A stretch of DNA of 15,969 nt, from assembly GCA_936943315.1 (NCBI GenBank), contig CAKZJM010000418.1, positions 1 through 15,969 of the forward strand. The letters are read 5' to 3'. The notes beneath the pieces were generated by a model. It was not told the DNA's origin, searched no databases, and saw only the letters and a program-made list of their open reading frames with translations. Below are positions 13,351 to 15,969 of the stretch, in pieces (position 1 is the stretch's first letter; each line of letters opens with the position of its first letter). A program made the translations under genes and the position numbers. This stretch comes from an uncultured Methylophilus sp. (lineage in GTDB: Bacteria > Pseudomonadota > Gammaproteobacteria > Burkholderiales > Methylophilaceae).

Positions 13351-14787
13351 ATGTCTTCAGTATCAAATGCTAAATGGGTTGCCGTATCACAAATAGCCAG
13401 GATTTTTTCCCAATTAGCTAATATTTTCGTATTGGCCCGGATACTCCCGCCAAGTGATTATGGGTTAATGGCAATGGCAACTGTTGTGACTAACTTTGCC
13501 TTACTGGTGCGAGATCTGGGAACCTCCGCTGCCATCATACAAAAAGAGGAACTTGGGCACGATACCATTAATACGGTTTTCTGGTTTAATATCATTATCG
13601 GATTTACCATTGCTGGGCTTATTTGCGCAGGCGCGCCGCTGATAGCAGAGTATTTTAAACATGATGAACTGATTAATATCATGCTGGTTCTGGCGGTAGT
13701 TTTCCCGATTACCTGCTCGACAATTACGCACCAAGCCATACTTGAGCGTGAATCAAAGTTCAAGAAGCTTGCATTTATTGAATTAATTGCATCCACTGTC
13801 GCCATGGTGATTGCTGTCATTGCCGCACTCAGTGGTTTAGGTGTGTATAGCCTTGTATTACAAGCCATTTTATTAGCTTTATTTTCCTCTCTACAAATCT
13901 GGATGGCTTCTGACTGGCGCCCCCGAGGAAAACCTAGTTTGAAGGAATTAAAAGAGTTATTGCCATTTACAGGGCATATGACAGGTTTCCAACTGATCAC
14001 TTATTTTTTCAGGAACGCCGACAGCTTAATCATTGGACGTTTTTTGGGGGCAGCATCCTTGGGTATTTACTCAATGGCCTACAGAATTATGCTGTTACCA
14101 GTTCAAAATATCACTTGGGCAGCCTCTAGAGCATTGTTTCCGGTCATGAGCCGACAGCAAAATGCGTTGGATGAAATGGGTAAACTTTACCTTCAAACAC
14201 TTGGTTTTATTTCATTTCTGACAGCTCCTTTGATGGCTGGCATATTTTCAGTGAGGGAAGTATTTGTTGAAGTGGCATTTGGCCATCAATGGTTACCCGT
14301 AGCGGGCGTACTGGCTTGGCTCACCGCTGTAGGTTTTATGCAGTCGATTTCGAGTACCTCGGGCACCATATTTATGGCACAGGGTAAAACCAGAATATTG
14401 ATGTGGGTATCCTTATTTAACGCAGCCATACATCTTTTGGCCTTTGGCATTGGTATCCAAGGTGGCGTAAATGGGGTTGCTCAATGGTATTTTTATGCCA
14501 GTGTGATATCAGGTATTGTGACCTTGAAGATTGCAGGCAACTTAGTTCATTGTAGTGGGGTACAGATACTTAACGCTTGCTTACGACCTATGTTAATTGC
14601 CGGTGTTATGTGCCTGCTCATCAGGACTGTTTACGCATATTCCATCAGCATGTGGTGGAACAATATTGCGGCTTTAGTCTGTTTGGCCATATTGGGCATG
14701 GTTTTCTACTTTTTAACTTACTACCTGTTTTTTAGGCAAACGTTGCTCAATTACCTGACTAAACTGTTTAAACGTAACGCAGCATAA
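13351..14787 (+). CDS. Wzx-type lipid-linked oligosaccharide flippase (WzxC-like)
   Basis: The 478-residue product has the many hydrophobic segments of a MOP-superfamily polysaccharide transporter, about 12 to 14. Family-typical pieces include the opening SNAKWVAVSQIARIF, ARILPPSDYGLMAMATV near residues 29-46, RDLGTSAAIIQ near 54-64, NADSLIIGRFLGAASLG near 222-238 and YSMAYRIMLLP near 240-250. It would flip the undecaprenyl-linked repeat unit to the periplasmic face for polymerisation. A TAAGAG sequence spanning the epsI stop serves as a ribosome-binding site for ATG 13351. The 32-bp gap to the glycosyltransferase suggests the operon continues. A Wzy polymerase is not seen and is probably downstream. 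A WzxC/lipopolysaccharide-biosynthesis name would be equally acceptable. Confidence 0.9.
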   Translation: MSSVSNAKWVAVSQIARIFSQLANIFVLARILPPSDYGLMAMATVVTNFALLVRDLGTSAAIIQKEELGHDTINTVFWFNIIIGFTIAGLICAGAPLIAEYFKHDELINIMLVLAVVFPITCSTITHQAILERESKFKKLAFIELIASTVAMVIAVIAALSGLGVYSLVLQAILLALFSSLQIWMASDWRPRGKPSLKELKELLPFTGHMTGFQLITYFFRNADSLIIGRFLGAASLGIYSMAYRIMLLPVQNITWAASRALFPVMSRQQNALDEMGKLYLQTLGFISFLTAPLMAGIFSVREVFVEVAFGHQWLPVAGVLAWLTAVGFMQSISSTSGTIFMAQGKTRILMWVSLFNAAIHLLAFGIGIQGGVNGVAQWYFYASVISGIVTLKIAGNLVHCSGVQILNACLRPMLIAGVMCLLIRTVYAYSISMWWNNIAALVCLAILGMVFYFLTYYLFFRQTLLNYLTKLFKRNAA

Positions 14788-14819
14788 TTAAAATATGTAT
14801 TGATGAGGTGTAAGGTTTC

Positions 14820-15969
14820 ATGAACAAAATTCTGATGGTTTCAATGTTTTTCCCTCCAACATTTGGAGGTGCATCAGTTCAGTCATTGAGACTTGCCAAG
14901 GAGCTCATCAAGCAAGGATGTCAGGTAGAGTTTGTATCCGACAATGCGACCCAAGCCACTATCTATAACGATCAGTATGATGGTGTGGTGGTGACCCGTT
15001 TGAAAACATACTCGGAAAACCTACACTCAAAACTGCGCGAGTTGATTTTCTCTCTCAAACTCATCAAGTTTTTATTATTCAGGCCTGACCTGAAAATTGT
15101 GCATTTCCATGCCATTCGCGGTCTGGAGTTACTTACCTTTCCGATTATCAGATTAATGGGAAAAAAAGTCATTCTCAAACTAACGCTGGTGGGGGTTGAT
15201 GATCCCATGGCTTTCAAAAGCCGTAAGCTTCTTGCCCCACTGTTTATGTGGGGGTTAAGATCAGCCAATCATATGATTGCGATCTCTGATGAGCTACAAC
15301 AACGCGCTTACCAGGCAGGCTTTAACGATCAGGTCGTGAAAAAAATATTTAACGGTTTTGATGAAGAAAACTTTTTTATTGCAGATGCCACGCTGAAAAA
15401 TAGCTTGCGTAAAAAGCTGAATATCCCTGAGACAGCTCCGGTGTTTTTATCGGTAGGTAAAGTTGAACATCGCAAAGGATATGATCTTCTATTACAGGCT
15501 TTTGTTGATATTCAGAAAGCGAAGCCTGATGCTGCATTGGTTATTGTCGGTCCAGACAATGTGGAAACGAACAATTACTATACCAATTTGCTAGCTTTTA
15601 TTAATGAGCATCAGTTAAGAAATATATTTTTTGTGGGCAGGCAGTATAACGTTCATGAGTATACGAAAGCTTCCGATTATTTCCTGTTTTGTTCGCGGCA
15701 AGAAGGTTTTGGAACGGTAATGATAGAGGCAATGGCCTGCGGTTTGCCTACGACGGCAATGAACATTCAGGGAGTGACCGAAGATATCATCACAGACCAG
15801 AGAATTGGGACGATTAATTACTCGCATAATCCTGCAGAATTTGCGCAACAAGCATTGAGTTTAATCACAAAAGCTAGCGAAAATGAGGTCAGTAGTGCTG
15901 TAAAAGCATTGTGTGAGAAGTTTTCAATTTCAAATATAGCTAAGAGCTATATACACTTATATCGTCAAC
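14820..15969 (+). CDS. GT4-family glycosyltransferase (3' end outside window)
   Basis: About 383 codons are open from ATG 14820 to the window edge with no stop, so the gene is nearly complete but cut. GAGG (14805-14808) and AAGG (14812-14815) sit upstream as ribosome-binding sites. It is a GT-B retaining glycosyltransferase. The N-terminus carries the glycine-rich acceptor loop FFPPTFGGASVQSLRLAKEL, and KIVHFHAIRG follows near residues 92-101. A donor-domain start, VFLSVGKVEHRKGYDLLLQA, lies around 210-230. The nucleotide-sugar-binding E-x7-E pair is Glu295 and Glu303 in QEGFGTVMIEAMACG. It would add a sugar to the lipid-linked repeat unit on the cytoplasmic side. Donor and acceptor cannot be predicted from sequence. 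Confidence 0.92.
   Translation, partial: MNKILMVSMFFPPTFGGASVQSLRLAKELIKQGCQVEFVSDNATQATIYNDQYDGVVVTRLKTYSENLHSKLRELIFSLKLIKFLLFRPDLKIVHFHAIRGLELLTFPIIRLMGKKVILKLTLVGVDDPMAFKSRKLLAPLFMWGLRSANHMIAISDELQQRAYQAGFNDQVVKKIFNGFDEENFFIADATLKNSLRKKLNIPETAPVFLSVGKVEHRKGYDLLLQAFVDIQKAKPDAALVIVGPDNVETNNYYTNLLAFINEHQLRNIFFVGRQYNVHEYTKASDYFLFCSRQEGFGTVMIEAMACGLPTTAMNIQGVTEDIITDQRIGTINYSHNPAEFAQQALSLITKASENEVSSAVKALCEKFSISNIAKSYIHLYRQ

Noticed and set aside
13458..14000. 180-residue open frame on the minus strand
   Set aside because: It lies entirely inside the flippase gene on the opposite strand, has no recognisable motif or ribosome-binding site, and the plus-strand frame encodes a clear Wzx-type transporter.
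15615..15851. 78-residue open frame on the minus strand
   Set aside because: It is antisense to the donor-binding domain of the GT4 glycosyltransferase and is a codon-usage shadow.

Overview
The window looks like a chromosome segment of an obligate or restricted methylotrophic betaproteobacterium, most likely Methylophilaceae (Methylobacillus/Methylophilus/Methylotenera type). Two things point there: a tetrahydromethanopterin (dH4MPT) C1-transfer cluster around mch, and next to it an eps exopolysaccharide locus of the kind described for methanolan synthesis in Methylobacillus sp. 12S. No RNA genes, insertion sequences, CRISPR arrays or phage genes were seen.

Region 1 (1-4583, plus strand) holds C1 and cofactor genes followed by a tRNA-modification gene. 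In order: the 3' end of an ATP-grasp ligase, mch (methenyl-dH4MPT cyclohydrolase), a RimK-like ATP-grasp ligase (Orf5 type), a CitG-like protein (Orf7 type), a pterin-4a-carbinolamine dehydratase (phhB) and miaA. The first two genes overlap, as do the RimK-like and CitG-like genes. A strong intrinsic hairpin lies between mch and the RimK-like gene, so the abundant enzyme Mch is probably separated in expression level from the cofactor-biosynthesis genes. Region 1 ends at a short bidirectional terminator (about 4582-4610).

Region 2 (4621-15969) is an exopolysaccharide locus, visibly AT-richer than region 1. An initiating undecaprenyl-phosphate sugar phosphotransferase (epsB/wcaJ type) reads leftward. 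Across a 0.24-kb divergent intergenic region, a rightward operon carries epsL (outer-membrane protein), epsD (lipoprotein PPIase-like), epsE (Wza-like exporter with three SLBB domains), epsF (Wzz-like chain-length protein), epsG (BY-kinase-like protein), xrtB/epsH (exosortase B), epsI, a Wzx-type flippase and a GT4 glycosyltransferase that runs off the window. Together they would start a lipid-linked glycan at the inner membrane, extend and flip it, control its length and carry it across the envelope. The exosortase/EpsI pair suggests a linked protein-processing branch, but no PEP-CTERM substrate is encoded here.

The most interesting signal is EpsG. Its N-terminus carries two 24-residue MshEN-type motifs separated by exactly five residues (the c-di-GMP-binding architecture). 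Its ATPase domain has lost the Walker A lysine and Walker A' aspartate and has no C-terminal tyrosine cluster. It may be a c-di-GMP-sensing pseudokinase partner of EpsF. Other leads are an inverted repeat overlapping the predicted epsL -10 element, a second palindrome in the same divergent region, and a testable role for the CitG-like protein in forming the alpha-ribosyl bond of dH4MPT.
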